NCBI RefSeq assembly: GCF_013170845.1
Contig: NZ_CP033367.1
Location: 4,961,001-5,025,000, forward strand
Direction: 5' to 3'
DNA length: 64,000 bases
Origin: Mesorhizobium loti R88b
GTDB taxonomy: Bacteria > Pseudomonadota > Alphaproteobacteria > Rhizobiales > Rhizobiaceae
In this document: one piece after another, positions 55,503-64,000 of the stretch
Position numbering within the stretch: the first letter of the stretch is position 1
Layout: each line of letters opens with the position of its first letter
The notes under the pieces: generated by a model
Databases searched by the model: none
The model's input: the letters and a program-made list of their open reading frames with translations, nothing else
What the model was told of the DNA's origin: nothing
Position numbers and translations under genes: made by a program

Positions 55503-56582
55503 ATGGCCGACAAGAACAGCGTCACTTTGCTCGACGACACTTCGCAACTGCCTGTTATCACCGCCAGTCCGTCCGACATCGCCAGAATTGAAAGCACGAT
55601 CGACGTCAAGGATCGCGCCGGCATCTCGGTCTATGGCGATCGTGCCCAGCAGGCCGTCAGCGACTATGCCGACAAGATCCTGGGTCAATTGCGCAATCGC
55701 GATCTCGGCGACACCGGCGACCTGCTGACTGACATCATCATGAAGGCCAAGAACCTCGATCCGGCTTCGCTGAAGGATCAAGGGTTTTTGAGCAATCTGT
55801 TTTCCTCGTTCAAGGCGCGGCTCGAGCGCTTCAAGGAGAAATACGAGGATGTGGCGGGGCAGATCGACCGTATCGGCCTGGAGCTAGACCGTCACAAGGA
55901 TACGCTGCGGCGCGACATCGCCGTGCTCGACGACCTGCACGAGCAGACGAAAGATTCTATCCTCAAGCTCGATGCCTATGTGCAGGCCGGCAAGAAATTC
56001 GTCGATGACTATCGTGCCAACGAGTTGCCGAAATTGAAGACCGCCGCGGATTCGGCTGGCGGTGATGTCGGCGGCACGCTGGAAGCGCAGACCTATCAGG
56101 ATGCGGTGCAGGCGCTCGACCGTCTGGAAAAGCGCGTCTTCTATCTGGTGCAAGCGCGCCAGCTCGGCATCCAGCAATTGCCGCAGATCCGCATCGTCCA
56201 GTCCGGCGACGAGACGCTGATCGAGAATTTGCAGGCGACGTCGGCGCTCACCGTGCCGGCCTGGAAGCAGAAGATGGTCATCCTGCTTGGCCTGACCAAC
56301 CAGAAGTCGGCGCTCGAACTGCAAAAGACGGTGACCGACGCCACCAACGAGATGATCCGGCAGACCTCCAAGATGATGAAGGACCAGGCGATCTCGATCG
56401 AAGAGCAGGCGCAGCGCGGCATTGTCGATGTCGAGACGCTGGCGCAGGCCAATCGCGACCTCATCGACACGGTGCAAGGCGTGCTGAAGGTCCAACAGGA
56501 CGGCCGCCAGAAGCGGGCCGACGCTGAAAAGCAGATGGACCAGATGACGCTCGATCTGAAGAGAGCGCTGACCCAAGGCTGA
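55503..56582 (+). CDS. TelA-family toxic-anion resistance protein
   Basis: A 359-aa, mostly helical cytoplasmic protein of the TelA/KlaA family. GRQRADAEKQMDQMTLDLKR-type coiled coil ends it (here GRQKRADAEKQMD); the central part has QTYQDAVQALDRLEKRVFYL and QARQLGIQQLPQIRIVQSGD, the family hallmark. Members are linked to tellurite and stress resistance, mechanism unclear. Strong ribosome site GGGGGAGG before ATG 55503. First gene of a tight four-gene operon. Confidence 0.88.
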   Translation: MADKNSVTLLDDTSQLPVITASPSDIARIESTIDVKDRAGISVYGDRAQQAVSDYADKILGQLRNRDLGDTGDLLTDIIMKAKNLDPASLKDQGFLSNLFSSFKARLERFKEKYEDVAGQIDRIGLELDRHKDTLRRDIAVLDDLHEQTKDSILKLDAYVQAGKKFVDDYRANELPKLKTAADSAGGDVGGTLEAQTYQDAVQALDRLEKRVFYLVQARQLGIQQLPQIRIVQSGDETLIENLQATSALTVPAWKQKMVILLGLTNQKSALELQKTVTDATNEMIRQTSKMMKDQAISIEEQAQRGIVDVETLAQANRDLIDTVQGVLKVQQDGRQKRADAEKQMDQMTLDLKRALTQG

Positions 56583-56593
56583 TCGGAACCGCC

Positions 56594-58165
56594 ATGCTGA
56601 AGACGCTGACGTCCGTTTTGCTGCTGGCCTTCGCCGTGCTGCTGGCCGCCTGCAATTCAAGCCACGTCCAATTCTCGATCGTCTCCGGTTCCGAAAACAC
56701 TGTGCTGGAACCCATCGTGCAGGAATTCTGCGCCAAGCAAGGCGCCACCTGCACCTTCGCCTATGAAGGCTCGCTCGACATCGGCCTTGGCTTGCAACGG
56801 CCGGCCGGGCTCGACCAGGACGCGGTCTGGCCGGCCTCGAGCGTGTGGGTCGATTTGTTCGACACCGGCCGCAAGGTGCGCAATTTGACCTCGATCGCCC
56901 AGATGCCGGTCATTCTGGGCGTGCGCAAATCCAAGGCAGCCGAACTCGGCTGGGTCGGCAAACCGGTCTTCATGAAAGATATCCTGGCCGCGGTGAAGGA
57001 CGGCAAGCTCAAATTCCTGATGACGTCGGCGACGCAGTCCAATTCTGGCGCTAGTGCCTATCTGGCCATGCTCTCCAGCGCGCTTGGCGGCAAGGAAGTG
57101 ATCGAGCCCGGCGATCTCGACAATCCGAATGTGCGTGAAACGGTCAGCGCCCTGCTGCAGGGTGTCGAGCGTTCGTCCGGCTCTTCGGGCTGGCTCGCCG
57201 ATCTCTATGTCGACAGCGCCGGCAAGGGCACCGTCTACGACGCGATGTGGAACTATGAGGCGACGCTGAAGGAGACCAACGACAAGCTGAAGCAGATGGG
57301 CAAGGAACCGCTCTATGCCGTCTATCCGGCCGATGGCGTTGCGGTCGGCGATTCGCCGCTCGGCTTCATCGACCATGGGCGCGGTCCGGACGTCGAGAAA
57401 TTCTTCACCGATTTGCTCGCCTATCTGCAGTCGGACGCGGTGCGCAAACGGATCGCCGACAGCGGCAGGCGCCTGCCGCTTGGCGGTTCGGCGATCCAGG
57501 CCGCGCCGGAACCGGACTGGAATTTCGATCCGGGCAAACTGGTGACGTCGATCCGCATGCCGGAACCGGCAGTGATCCGCAAGGCGCTCGATCTCTACCA
57601 GGAGACCTTGCGTAAGCCTTCGCTGACGGCGCTGTGTTTCGACTTCTCCGGCTCGATGGAAGACAAGGGCGAGAAACAGCTGCAGGCCGCCGCGCAGTTG
57701 CTGTTTACACCGGAAAAGGCCAGCGAGGTGCTGGTGCAATGGACGCCGTCCGACCATATCTTCGTGCTGCCGTTCGACAGTGTCGTGCGGGCCAACTTCG
57801 AAGCAACCGGCGATGCCGCGGGGCAGGCACAGTTGCTGGCTGATGTCGCAGATCAGCACGCTGGAGGTGGCACCGACATGTATGCCTGCGCCCAGCAGGC
57901 GCTGCAGAAGATCACCGCGACCGCGAACCTGTCGAAATATCTGCCGGCCATCATCATCATGACCGACGGTCGGACAGACGGCAGCGCCGACGCTTTCCTC
58001 GACCAATGGCGAAATGCGCCGGTGCGCGTACCGGTGTTCGGCATCACCTTTGGCGACGCCGACAAGAGTCAGCTTGCCAACCTCGCCCAGGCAACCTCCG
58101 CGCGCGTGTTCGATGGCGGCGGCGATCTCGCAGGCGCCTTCCGCGCTGCCCGCGGCTACAACTGA
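56594..58165 (+). CDS. Lipoprotein with solute-binding and VWA domains
   Basis: A 523-aa lipoprotein: signal peptide with lipobox LAAC, a solute-binding-protein-like domain (about residues 25-320, with KPVFMKDILAAVKDGKLKFL and ATQSNSGASAYLAML), then a C-terminal von Willebrand A domain. The VWA metal site (MIDAS) is complete: DFSGS, T in GGGTDMY, D in IMTDGRTDGS. VWA domains bind partner proteins via metal. It starts 11 bp after telA. Confidence 0.82.
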   Translation: MLKTLTSVLLLAFAVLLAACNSSHVQFSIVSGSENTVLEPIVQEFCAKQGATCTFAYEGSLDIGLGLQRPAGLDQDAVWPASSVWVDLFDTGRKVRNLTSIAQMPVILGVRKSKAAELGWVGKPVFMKDILAAVKDGKLKFLMTSATQSNSGASAYLAMLSSALGGKEVIEPGDLDNPNVRETVSALLQGVERSSGSSGWLADLYVDSAGKGTVYDAMWNYEATLKETNDKLKQMGKEPLYAVYPADGVAVGDSPLGFIDHGRGPDVEKFFTDLLAYLQSDAVRKRIADSGRRLPLGGSAIQAAPEPDWNFDPGKLVTSIRMPEPAVIRKALDLYQETLRKPSLTALCFDFSGSMEDKGEKQLQAAAQLLFTPEKASEVLVQWTPSDHIFVLPFDSVVRANFEATGDAAGQAQLLADVADQHAGGGTDMYACAQQALQKITATANLSKYLPAIIIMTDGRTDGSADAFLDQWRNAPVRVPVFGITFGDADKSQLANLAQATSARVFDGGGDLAGAFRAARGYN

Positions 58166-58179
58166 GATGCGCGGCTAGG

Positions 58180-58797
58180 ATGCGTGGCTTGTTCGGCAAC
58201 GACTGGAACTGGATCGCAGCGGGCCTCGTCTCGGCGGCGCTGCTGGTCGGGCTAAGCCTGCTTACCCATTTTCCGTTCCTGGTGTCGGCAGTCATCGCCG
58301 CGTTGGTCTTTGCCGGACTGGTGTTCGTGCTGGCGCCGCGCCAGCTGTTCGAAGGCCTTGATCTGAACTCGATTGGCGGCAGCCGGGTTGCGTTTGCGCG
58401 CGAACTGCTGGCGCAAGCCCAGCCGGCGGCGGATCGCCTTGCCGCCACCGCCCGGACCATTACCGACAAGGACATGGCGGCCAAGGTGAAGAACCTGTCC
58501 GATATCGCCGCCGATGTGATCACCAGGGTCGAGGCCAAGCCCGAGAGCGCACCCGCCGTGCGGCGGTTCCTCACCTATTATGTGCCGCAGGCGGCCGAGG
58601 TGTCGGAAGGCTACGCGGCGCTGGCCAACCGTCGCGCGCCAAGCCAGGCACGGCTGGCCAATATCGGTGCGGTGATTACCAAGCTTCAGGATGCTTTCAT
58701 GCATTATGCCGACAGCCTGGCCGATTCCGAACTCGGCACGCTCGACGTTGACCTGCGACTCATTCAGGAGTCGCTGAAAGAGGATATTGGTCGCTGA
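58180..58797 (+). CDS. XpaC-like membrane protein
   Basis: A 205-aa protein with two N-terminal membrane helices (NWIAAGLVSAALLVGLSLL and VSAVIAALVFAGLVFVLA) followed by a helical domain rich in polar residues. This is the layout of XpaC-like (Halogen_Hydrol/PF10112 named) proteins, which occur next to TelA in other bacteria. The hydrolase name of that family is historical; no catalytic site is visible. It starts 14 bp after the VWA gene. Confidence 0.65.
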   Translation: MRGLFGNDWNWIAAGLVSAALLVGLSLLTHFPFLVSAVIAALVFAGLVFVLAPRQLFEGLDLNSIGGSRVAFARELLAQAQPAADRLAATARTITDKDMAAKVKNLSDIAADVITRVEAKPESAPAVRRFLTYYVPQAAEVSEGYAALANRRAPSQARLANIGAVITKLQDAFMHYADSLADSELGTLDVDLRLIQESLKEDIGR

Positions 58798-59903
58798 TGG
58801 CCATTTCGCGCCGCGCTCTCGGACTGGGCCTGCTGGGTGTCGCTGCCGCCGGCACTGGCGGCTATCTGACATTGAAAGACCGCCCCGAGTTCCGCGGCTA
58901 CCTGGGCAACAAGGCGCATCTGTTCGGCTTTATCGGCGGCGAGAAGCAAGCGTTCCTGGCCGACCCAGATGTTGTCCATGCGCTGGGCGGCTATGGGCTA
59001 GAGCTTGATGCACGCGTCGCCGGCTCGGTCGAGATGGTCCGCGAAGCAGCATTGTTGTCGCAGAAACCGCAATTCCTGTGGCCATCCTCCTCGATCATGG
59101 TCGATCTCGCCCGCAAGAGCGGCGTGGCGATCCGCAACGACCAGGTGGTGCTGAATTCGCCTGTTGTCGTCTACACTTGGGGGCCGGTGGTCGAAGGGTT
59201 GAAGAAGAGCGGTCTGGTCACGGTCGCTGGCAAGGGCGGCTACAACCAGCTTGACCTCAAGGCTTTGCTCGATGCCATACTCGCCGGCAAGAACTGGTCG
59301 GACCTTGGCATCGACGAACTCTACGGCCGGGCGCGCATCGTTTCGACCGATCCCAACCGCTCCAATTCCGGCTTCATGTTCGCCGGCCTGGTGCTGAGCC
59401 TGATGAGCGGCGATGTGGCGACGCAGGAGCTGCTTGCCCAACACGGCGACCAGGCCAAGGCGATCTTTCGCAGCATGGGCCTGAAATCGTCATCATCAGG
59501 AAAACTGTTCGACCAGTACATCGCCGGCGGCCTTGGCGCCGAACCGATGGTGGTCGGCTACGAAAACCAGCTGGTCGAATGGGCGCTCGCCGATCCTGCA
59601 CGCTGGCAGCGGGTGCAGGCCGGCGCCGGCGCCAAGCCGGAAATCCTCTATCCCAGACCGACCGTCTACTCCGCGCATCCGCTGATCGTCATCGATCCAG
59701 CGGTTGACCGGCTGCTGGAGGCGCTGACCAGCCCGACGCTGCAGCAACTCGCCTGGTCCAAGCATGGTTTTCGCGGGCCGCTCGGCACCGTTGCGGGTGA
59801 CGCCGATGCCATAGCCGGCGTAAGGCCGGCGGAAATCGAGGCGGTGCTGCCGATGCCTTCGGCCGACGTGATGCTGGCGCTGCTCGCCCAGATGGAGGGC
59901 TGA
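58797..59903 (+). CDS. Exported substrate-binding-domain protein of the TelA operon
   Basis: A 368-aa protein with a Tat-like N-terminus (ISRRALGLGLLGVAAAGTGG) that may also anchor it. The rest resembles ABC-type solute-binding proteins: LWPSSSIMVDLARKSGV, then STDPNRSNSGFMFAGLVLSL and PTVYSAHPLIVIDPAVDRL, parallel to features of the VWA lipoprotein's first domain. The ATG overlaps the stop codon of the XpaC-like gene (TGATG). Ligand unknown. Confidence 0.75.
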   Translation: MAISRRALGLGLLGVAAAGTGGYLTLKDRPEFRGYLGNKAHLFGFIGGEKQAFLADPDVVHALGGYGLELDARVAGSVEMVREAALLSQKPQFLWPSSSIMVDLARKSGVAIRNDQVVLNSPVVVYTWGPVVEGLKKSGLVTVAGKGGYNQLDLKALLDAILAGKNWSDLGIDELYGRARIVSTDPNRSNSGFMFAGLVLSLMSGDVATQELLAQHGDQAKAIFRSMGLKSSSSGKLFDQYIAGGLGAEPMVVGYENQLVEWALADPARWQRVQAGAGAKPEILYPRPTVYSAHPLIVIDPAVDRLLEALTSPTLQQLAWSKHGFRGPLGTVAGDADAIAGVRPAEIEAVLPMPSADVMLALLAQMEG

Positions 59904-59942
59904 CGGCGAGCCGATAGCCGCCGTCGCTCCGATAGACTGGAC

Positions 59943-60980
59943 TCAATGCGATGCAGGTAGACCGTTGGCCGACAATGCCGACTCGCGCCAGCGCGCCGGA
60001 GAAACGCCGAGGCAGCGGTGAAAAGCCCGGCTGAAGGCTTCTTCCGACCCGTAGCCGCAACGCTCGGCGACGGCGAGAAGCTTCATGTTCCGGTCACGCA
60101 GCAGATCGGTGGCCAATTGCATGCGCCATTCCGTCAGGTACCGCATCGGCGATTGGCCGAGCAGTTTCCTGAAACGCTCGTCGAGAACCGAGCGGGATGT
60201 GGCGGCGCACCGCGCCAGCTCCTCGTTGCTCCATTTCTTCGTCGGCTCGGCGTGGATAAGGCTCAATGCACGGCCGAGCACCGGATCGCTTACCGCCGCC
60301 AGCCATCCCATATCCGCCGATTTCTGTTCGGAGTAGAGGCGCAACGCCTCGACGAACAGAAGTTCCGGCAGGCGCGCCATGAGCAGCCTTTTGCCCTGCA
60401 CCGCATGCGCGCTTTCATTCAGGGCATAGGTGAAGCAGGCCTGCATCCATTCGGTCGGCGCGCCCGGACGCGGCCGTACGCTGAAGACAGGCGGCAATCG
60501 CTTCAGGAAGACGTTGAAGAGAAGCTGTTCGCACGTCAGGTAACCACAGACGATGCGCGTGGTCTCGCCGCCTCCGTCTATGCGAACCACCGGCAGGCTT
60601 TGCCATGGCGGTGGCGGGACGAGCTCGGCCATGGGTATCGCTCCGCTGAAGGCGGGATTGCCCATCAGATGCTGGTCGCCGTGCGGGAGCACGATCAGGT
60701 CGCCGGCTTTGCCTTCGACCTTCATGCCTCGTGCGCTGACCTGGAAGCTTCCCTCCTGGACGATGTGGAACAGGATCAGCCGCCGAGAGCCGCCAGCCAG
60801 CAGCCTCGCCATGTCGGCGGCCTCCGGGGGATCCAGTGCCCAGGGCGCGCGATACTCTCCCAACAGGAAAATGGAACCGGACAGCCGGACCTGCGACAGC
60901 ACGTCCAGCAACAGGTCCTGCCTGTCTTCGGATTGGCTTTCTGCCGGTTGTTCGATCAGTCTGTCAGGTGTTTCGATCAT
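59943..60980 (-). CDS. AraC-family regulator with cupin N-terminus
   Basis: A 345-aa regulator. The N-terminal half is a cupin_6-like domain (FHIVQEGSFQVSARGMKVEG, then GDLIVLPHGDQHLMGNP with the sugar/metal pocket pattern), and the C-terminal ~100 residues are an AraC HTH (KWSNEELARCAATSRSVLDE, ending CGYGSEEAFSRAFHRCLGVS). Converges with the TelA operon, 39 bp away. Target unknown. Confidence 0.9.
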   Translation of the reverse strand: MIETPDRLIEQPAESQSEDRQDLLLDVLSQVRLSGSIFLLGEYRAPWALDPPEAADMARLLAGGSRRLILFHIVQEGSFQVSARGMKVEGKAGDLIVLPHGDQHLMGNPAFSGAIPMAELVPPPPWQSLPVVRIDGGGETTRIVCGYLTCEQLLFNVFLKRLPPVFSVRPRPGAPTEWMQACFTYALNESAHAVQGKRLLMARLPELLFVEALRLYSEQKSADMGWLAAVSDPVLGRALSLIHAEPTKKWSNEELARCAATSRSVLDERFRKLLGQSPMRYLTEWRMQLATDLLRDRNMKLLAVAERCGYGSEEAFSRAFHRCLGVSPARWRESALSANGLPASH

Positions 60981-61085
60981 GGCATGACAGGACGTTACAG
61001 CGGAAACTTCCCCTCACATAAGCGACACCTAAAGCATCGCGCCAACGGATGATCAGGTCAATGGTGACCTGAGAAGGAGGATTCC

Positions 61086-61358
61086 ATGCCCAAATTCGTG
61101 ATCGAACGTGACATGCCCGCTGTCGGCAAACTTTCGGCCTCGGACTTGCGAAGCGCGTCACAGAAGTCGTGCGGCGTGCTCGGCACGCTCGGCTCAAAGA
61201 TCCAGTGGATCCAGAGCTACGTGACTGATGACCGGATCTACTGCGTCTATCTGGCGGCGGATGAGGGCCTGGTCCGCCGGCATGCTGAAATGTCGGGGTT
61301 TCCAGCCGACCGGATTTCGCAGGTGCGGAGCATCATCGAGCCGGCAACCGCTGAATAA
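61086..61358 (+). CDS. DUF4242 / nickel-binding-like small protein
   Basis: A 90-aa ferredoxin-like protein of DUF4242: MPKFVIERDMPAVGKLSASD, then KSCGVLGTLGSKIQWIQSYV. A Streptomyces member (SCO4226) binds nickel, but ligands cannot be confirmed here. GAGAAGGAGG precedes the ATG. Divergent to the AraC gene with 105 bp between, so control by that regulator is plausible. Confidence 0.75.
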   Translation: MPKFVIERDMPAVGKLSASDLRSASQKSCGVLGTLGSKIQWIQSYVTDDRIYCVYLAADEGLVRRHAEMSGFPADRISQVRSIIEPATAE

Positions 61359-61371
61359 ACCCCGGCTTGCC

Positions 61372-62760
61372 CTAACCCCGCCCCATCCGATTCCAGGCAT
61401 CGAGCCCGGCGATCTTGTAGGCCTCGGCGAGCGTCGGGTAGTTGAAGGTGTTGTTGACGAAGAAGTCGACCGTGCCGCCTAGATTGATTACCGCCTGGCC
61501 GATGTGAATGAGTTCCGTGGCGCCTTCGCCGACGATATGCGCGCCGAGCAGGCGCCGCGTCTCTATCGAGAACAACAGCTTCAGGAAGCCGGTGTCGACG
61601 CCCATGATGTGGCCGCGCGAGGTCTCGCGGAAGCGCGCGACGCCAACCTCGTAGGCGCCGCCGCTCTGGCGCACCTGTTCCTCGGACTGGCCGACGGTCG
61701 AAATCTCCGGCACCGCATAGATGCCGTAGGGAAATGTTTCCGGCGGCGGCGGCAGCGCCACGCCGAAAGCATGGCAAGCGGCTACCCTGCCCTGCTCCAT
61801 CGAGGTCGAGGCGAGGCTCGGAAAACCGATCACGTCACCGGCGGCATAGATGTTGGGTACGCTGGTCTGGAAGGTCTGCGGATCGACCTTGATGCGGCCT
61901 CGGGAGTCGGCCTCGATGCCGACCACGTCGAGGCCCAAGGTTCCGACATTGCCGGTGCGGCCGGCGGCGTAGAGCACAACATCCGAACGGATGGTGCGGC
62001 CGTCGGCCAGTTCGACTTCGGCGGTTTCAGGCTTGGAGCGGATTTCCTTCACCGCGCTGCCCAGCCTGATCGTCATGCCGCGGTCGCGCATCTGGTGGAT
62101 GAAATCGTCGACGATCTCGCGGTCGACGAAATCGAGGATGGTGTTGCGCGGCTCGACCAGCGTCACCGGCACGTCGAGCGCGGAAAAGATCGTCGCATAT
62201 TCGACACCGATAACGCCGCCGCCGATCACTGTCAGCGTGCGTGGCAACTGGCCGAGTTCCAGCATCTCGTCGCTGTCGAAAACGCGGGTCTTGTCGAAAG
62301 GCACATCGCGCGGCCGGTGCGGCCTTGTGCCGACCGCGATCAACGCGTGGGCGAACCCGACTTCGCTGTAGTCGCCGTTGTCGGCCGTTAGGCTAACCTT
62401 GTTCGGGCCGATGAATTTTACGGAGGCGCGTGCGCTCTTGACCGTGTTGCGCATGAACTGGTGCTGCAGCACCTCGACCTCATGATCAAGCGTCTTGTGC
62501 AGGCGCTCGATCAGGTCGCCGACGGAAATATCCTGCTTGACCCTGTAGCCGCGTCCATAAAAACCGCGCTCGCGCCAGCCCGAGAGATTGAGCACCGTTT
62601 CGCGCAGCGTCTTCGACGGAATGGTGCCGGTATGCACCGAGACGCCGCCGAGACGCCGGCCGCGATCGACCACCAGCACCGACTTGCCGAGCTTGGCCGA
62701 CTGCACCGCGGCGCGGCGGCCCGAGGGGCCGCTGCCGATGACCAGCATGTCATAGTCCAT
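61372..62760 (-). CDS. sthA: Soluble pyridine nucleotide transhydrogenase
   Basis: A 462-aa FAD flavoprotein that balances NADPH and NADH. LVIGSGPSGRRAAVQSAKLG is the FAD-binding GxGxxG site, and VIGGGVIGVEYATIFSALDV the NAD(P) one. Where disulfide reductases have CxxxxC it reads GGVSVHTGTIPSK, so it lacks the redox cysteines, as expected for transhydrogenase. Ends in NNTFNYPTLAEAYKIAGLDA, typical. ATG 62760. Confidence 0.94.
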   Translation of the reverse strand: MDYDMLVIGSGPSGRRAAVQSAKLGKSVLVVDRGRRLGGVSVHTGTIPSKTLRETVLNLSGWRERGFYGRGYRVKQDISVGDLIERLHKTLDHEVEVLQHQFMRNTVKSARASVKFIGPNKVSLTADNGDYSEVGFAHALIAVGTRPHRPRDVPFDKTRVFDSDEMLELGQLPRTLTVIGGGVIGVEYATIFSALDVPVTLVEPRNTILDFVDREIVDDFIHQMRDRGMTIRLGSAVKEIRSKPETAEVELADGRTIRSDVVLYAAGRTGNVGTLGLDVVGIEADSRGRIKVDPQTFQTSVPNIYAAGDVIGFPSLASTSMEQGRVAACHAFGVALPPPPETFPYGIYAVPEISTVGQSEEQVRQSGGAYEVGVARFRETSRGHIMGVDTGFLKLLFSIETRRLLGAHIVGEGATELIHIGQAVINLGGTVDFFVNNTFNYPTLAEAYKIAGLDAWNRMGRG

Positions 62761-62973
62761 AGTGCCCCGTCCCTCTGCCCCTGAGCGCTTTTGTTGCGCC
62801 GCAGCAAGCTAATGCTATCCGCACGGTAAATTCAACCGATTCGGATTGTGTCCCGCGTCGCTCGGGCCTTGCGCCCCGGTGGAGAACCCCGACCTTGATT
62901 CCGACACAGGCCTTCACCATTTCAATGTCGAGCGGCCCGCACCCTATGTCGGGCCATGTTACGAGGAAATGAC

Positions 62974-63444
62974 ATGAACGCGCGCGTTCTCGACGGCGAA
63001 ATCATCAACACCGGGCTTTACGATGTCAGGGCCTATGAAGGCGTGCGCACGCGGCGCATCCTGGCCTTCGTGCTCGATTACGTCATCGTCGGGCTGCTCA
63101 GCGTCGTGTTCGCCATACTGGTGTTCTTCCTCGGGTTTTTGACGCTTGGCCTAGGCTGGATGCTGTACGGCATTCTCGTGCCGGCCGTCGCCATCCTCTA
63201 CATCTGGAACACGCTGGGCGGCGCCGACCAGGCCACTACGGGCATGAAGATGATGGGCATCCGGTTGGACCGGCTCGACGGCAGGCCGATCGACGGACTG
63301 ACGGCGGTCGTCCATTCCGTGCTGTTCTGGGCCGGCAACGTCCTCCTGTCGCCGCTGGTCCTGCTGGTCACCTTGTTCTCCGACCGCAAGCGCACACTGC
63401 ACGACCTTTTGCTCGGCACGGTGGTCAGCCGCACGGGCCGTTAA
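62974..63444 (+). CDS. RDD-family membrane protein
   Basis: A 156-aa protein with three or four helices. RRILAFVLDYVIVGLLSVVF is the first, RDD-type helix with the charged start, GADQATTGMKMMGIRLDRLD the following loop and LFSDRKRTLHDLLLGTVV the C-terminus, all typical of the RDD family. Function unknown. ATG 62974 has GAGGAA upstream (frame opens at 62956 without homology). Confidence 0.85.
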   Translation: MNARVLDGEIINTGLYDVRAYEGVRTRRILAFVLDYVIVGLLSVVFAILVFFLGFLTLGLGWMLYGILVPAVAILYIWNTLGGADQATTGMKMMGIRLDRLDGRPIDGLTAVVHSVLFWAGNVLLSPLVLLVTLFSDRKRTLHDLLLGTVVSRTGR

Positions 63445-63582
63445 GGGCATTTCTGGGAAGCGTTACCGGCGCATCGGCGCAAATGTGAAGGCGTTCTCCG
63501 GATGACGCCTTCACAATCCTGTTGAATTTTTCGCTTTCCGCGCCAAAGGTAGAGCGACTCGAAGGAGTGTTTCCAAGGCTCG

Positions 63583-64000
63583 ATGACGCAGCATCCGACC
63601 CAGTCGCCACAGTTCTTCCTGACCGCGCCGTCGCCGTGTCCCTATCTCGACGGCCAGTTCGAGCGCAAGGTGTTCACGCATCTGGTCGGGGACAAGGCGG
63701 CGGAGATGAACGATCTCCTCACGCAAGGCGGCTTCAGGCGTTCGCAGAACATTGCCTACAGGCCGGCCTGCGAGACCTGCCGAGCCTGCGTTTCGGTGCG
63801 CATCCTCGCCCAGGAATTCACCGCCAGCCGCAACATGAAACGCGTGCTGCAGCATAATTCCGACCTCGTCGGCCATATGCACAACGCCGAGCCCTCGACC
63901 GAACAATATTCTCTTTTCCGCAGCTATCTCGATGCCCGCCACCGTCGCGGCGGCATGTCCGACATGACGGTGCTCGACTACGCCATGATGGTTGAGGATA
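63583..64000 (+). CDS. Aminoacyl-tRNA-protein transferase (Bpt/Ate family), 5' part
   Basis: The first 139 codons of an N-end-rule transferase, cut by the window end. [20 protein letters not shown], then [18 protein letters not shown] with the conserved cysteines, and [14 protein letters not shown] are family signatures. Bacterial members (Bpt) add leucine to N-terminal Asp/Glu; Ate adds arginine. Which activity applies is not decided by this part. Full length expected about 240-250 aa. Confidence 0.9.
   Translation, partial: MTQHPTQSPQFFLTAPSPCPYLDGQFERKVFTHLVGDKAAEMNDLLTQGGFRRSQNIAYRPACETCRACVSVRILAQEFTASRNMKRVLQHNSDLVGHMHNAEPSTEQYSLFRSYLDARHRRGGMSDMTVLDYAMMVED

Overview
The window looks like chromosomal DNA of a Mesorhizobium-type rhizobium (Alphaproteobacteria, Hyphomicrobiales). 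The evidence is the high GC content, the gene families, rhizobial gene neighbourhoods (ldtR with an L,D-transpeptidase, PhaZ, OpgC, and the run UQCC chaperone, DUF177, plsX, fabH, ihfA, MerR), a magnesium-type HemB, and two sites matching the alphaproteobacterial EcfG (general stress) promoter. The genus is inferred; nothing in the window proves it.

Left end (1-4500): the right end of an integrated element. A tyrosine integrase, a small DNA-binding protein, an AlpA-like HTH protein and the start of a further gene all read leftwards. They stop at a 47-bp duplicate of the 3' end of a tRNA-Pro(GGG) gene at 2076-2122, which reads as the attachment site. After it comes a gene-poor stretch of small, partly degraded or orphan ORFs.

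Core blocks: 4.5-16.4 kb has a YbaK-type deacylase, an XRE regulator, small exported proteins (one with 24 His), tandem TupA-like ATP-grasp genes, the lipid block plsX-fabH-ihfA-MerR, divergent bamE, and two sugar-handling genes. 16.4-31.3 kb has H+-pyrophosphatase hppA, a sugar epimerase, a YehZYXW-type ABC importer, the riboflavin/nucleotide run glyA, nrdR, ribD, ribE, ribH, nusB, and an MFS gene. 31.5-45 kb has a Na+/H+ antiporter, a LuxR regulator, L,D-transpeptidase with ldtR, an enoyl-CoA hydratase-family gene, hemB, GST, phaZ, a glyoxalase-like and a DHFR-like gene, and ppk2.

Right part (45-64 kb): aldo/keto reductase, two tandem family-90 glycosyltransferases, a GntR/MFS pair around a clear operator, a LacI regulator with two tiny paralogous genes that share three identical palindromic operators, opgC, a serine hydrolase, a four-gene TelA/VWA/XpaC-like/solute-binding operon, an AraC regulator, sthA, an RDD protein, and the start of an aminoacyl-tRNA-protein transferase gene cut by the window end.

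The two most system-like observations are the LacI micro-regulon (51675-53258), whose tiny genes of 49 and 47 codons are easily missed, and the TelA operon (55503-59903), which joins a cytoplasmic TelA protein, a membrane XpaC-like protein, a lipoprotein that fuses a solute-binding module to a VWA domain with intact MIDAS motif, and a second exported binding protein. Gene functions are inferred from motifs and family knowledge; no database search was possible.
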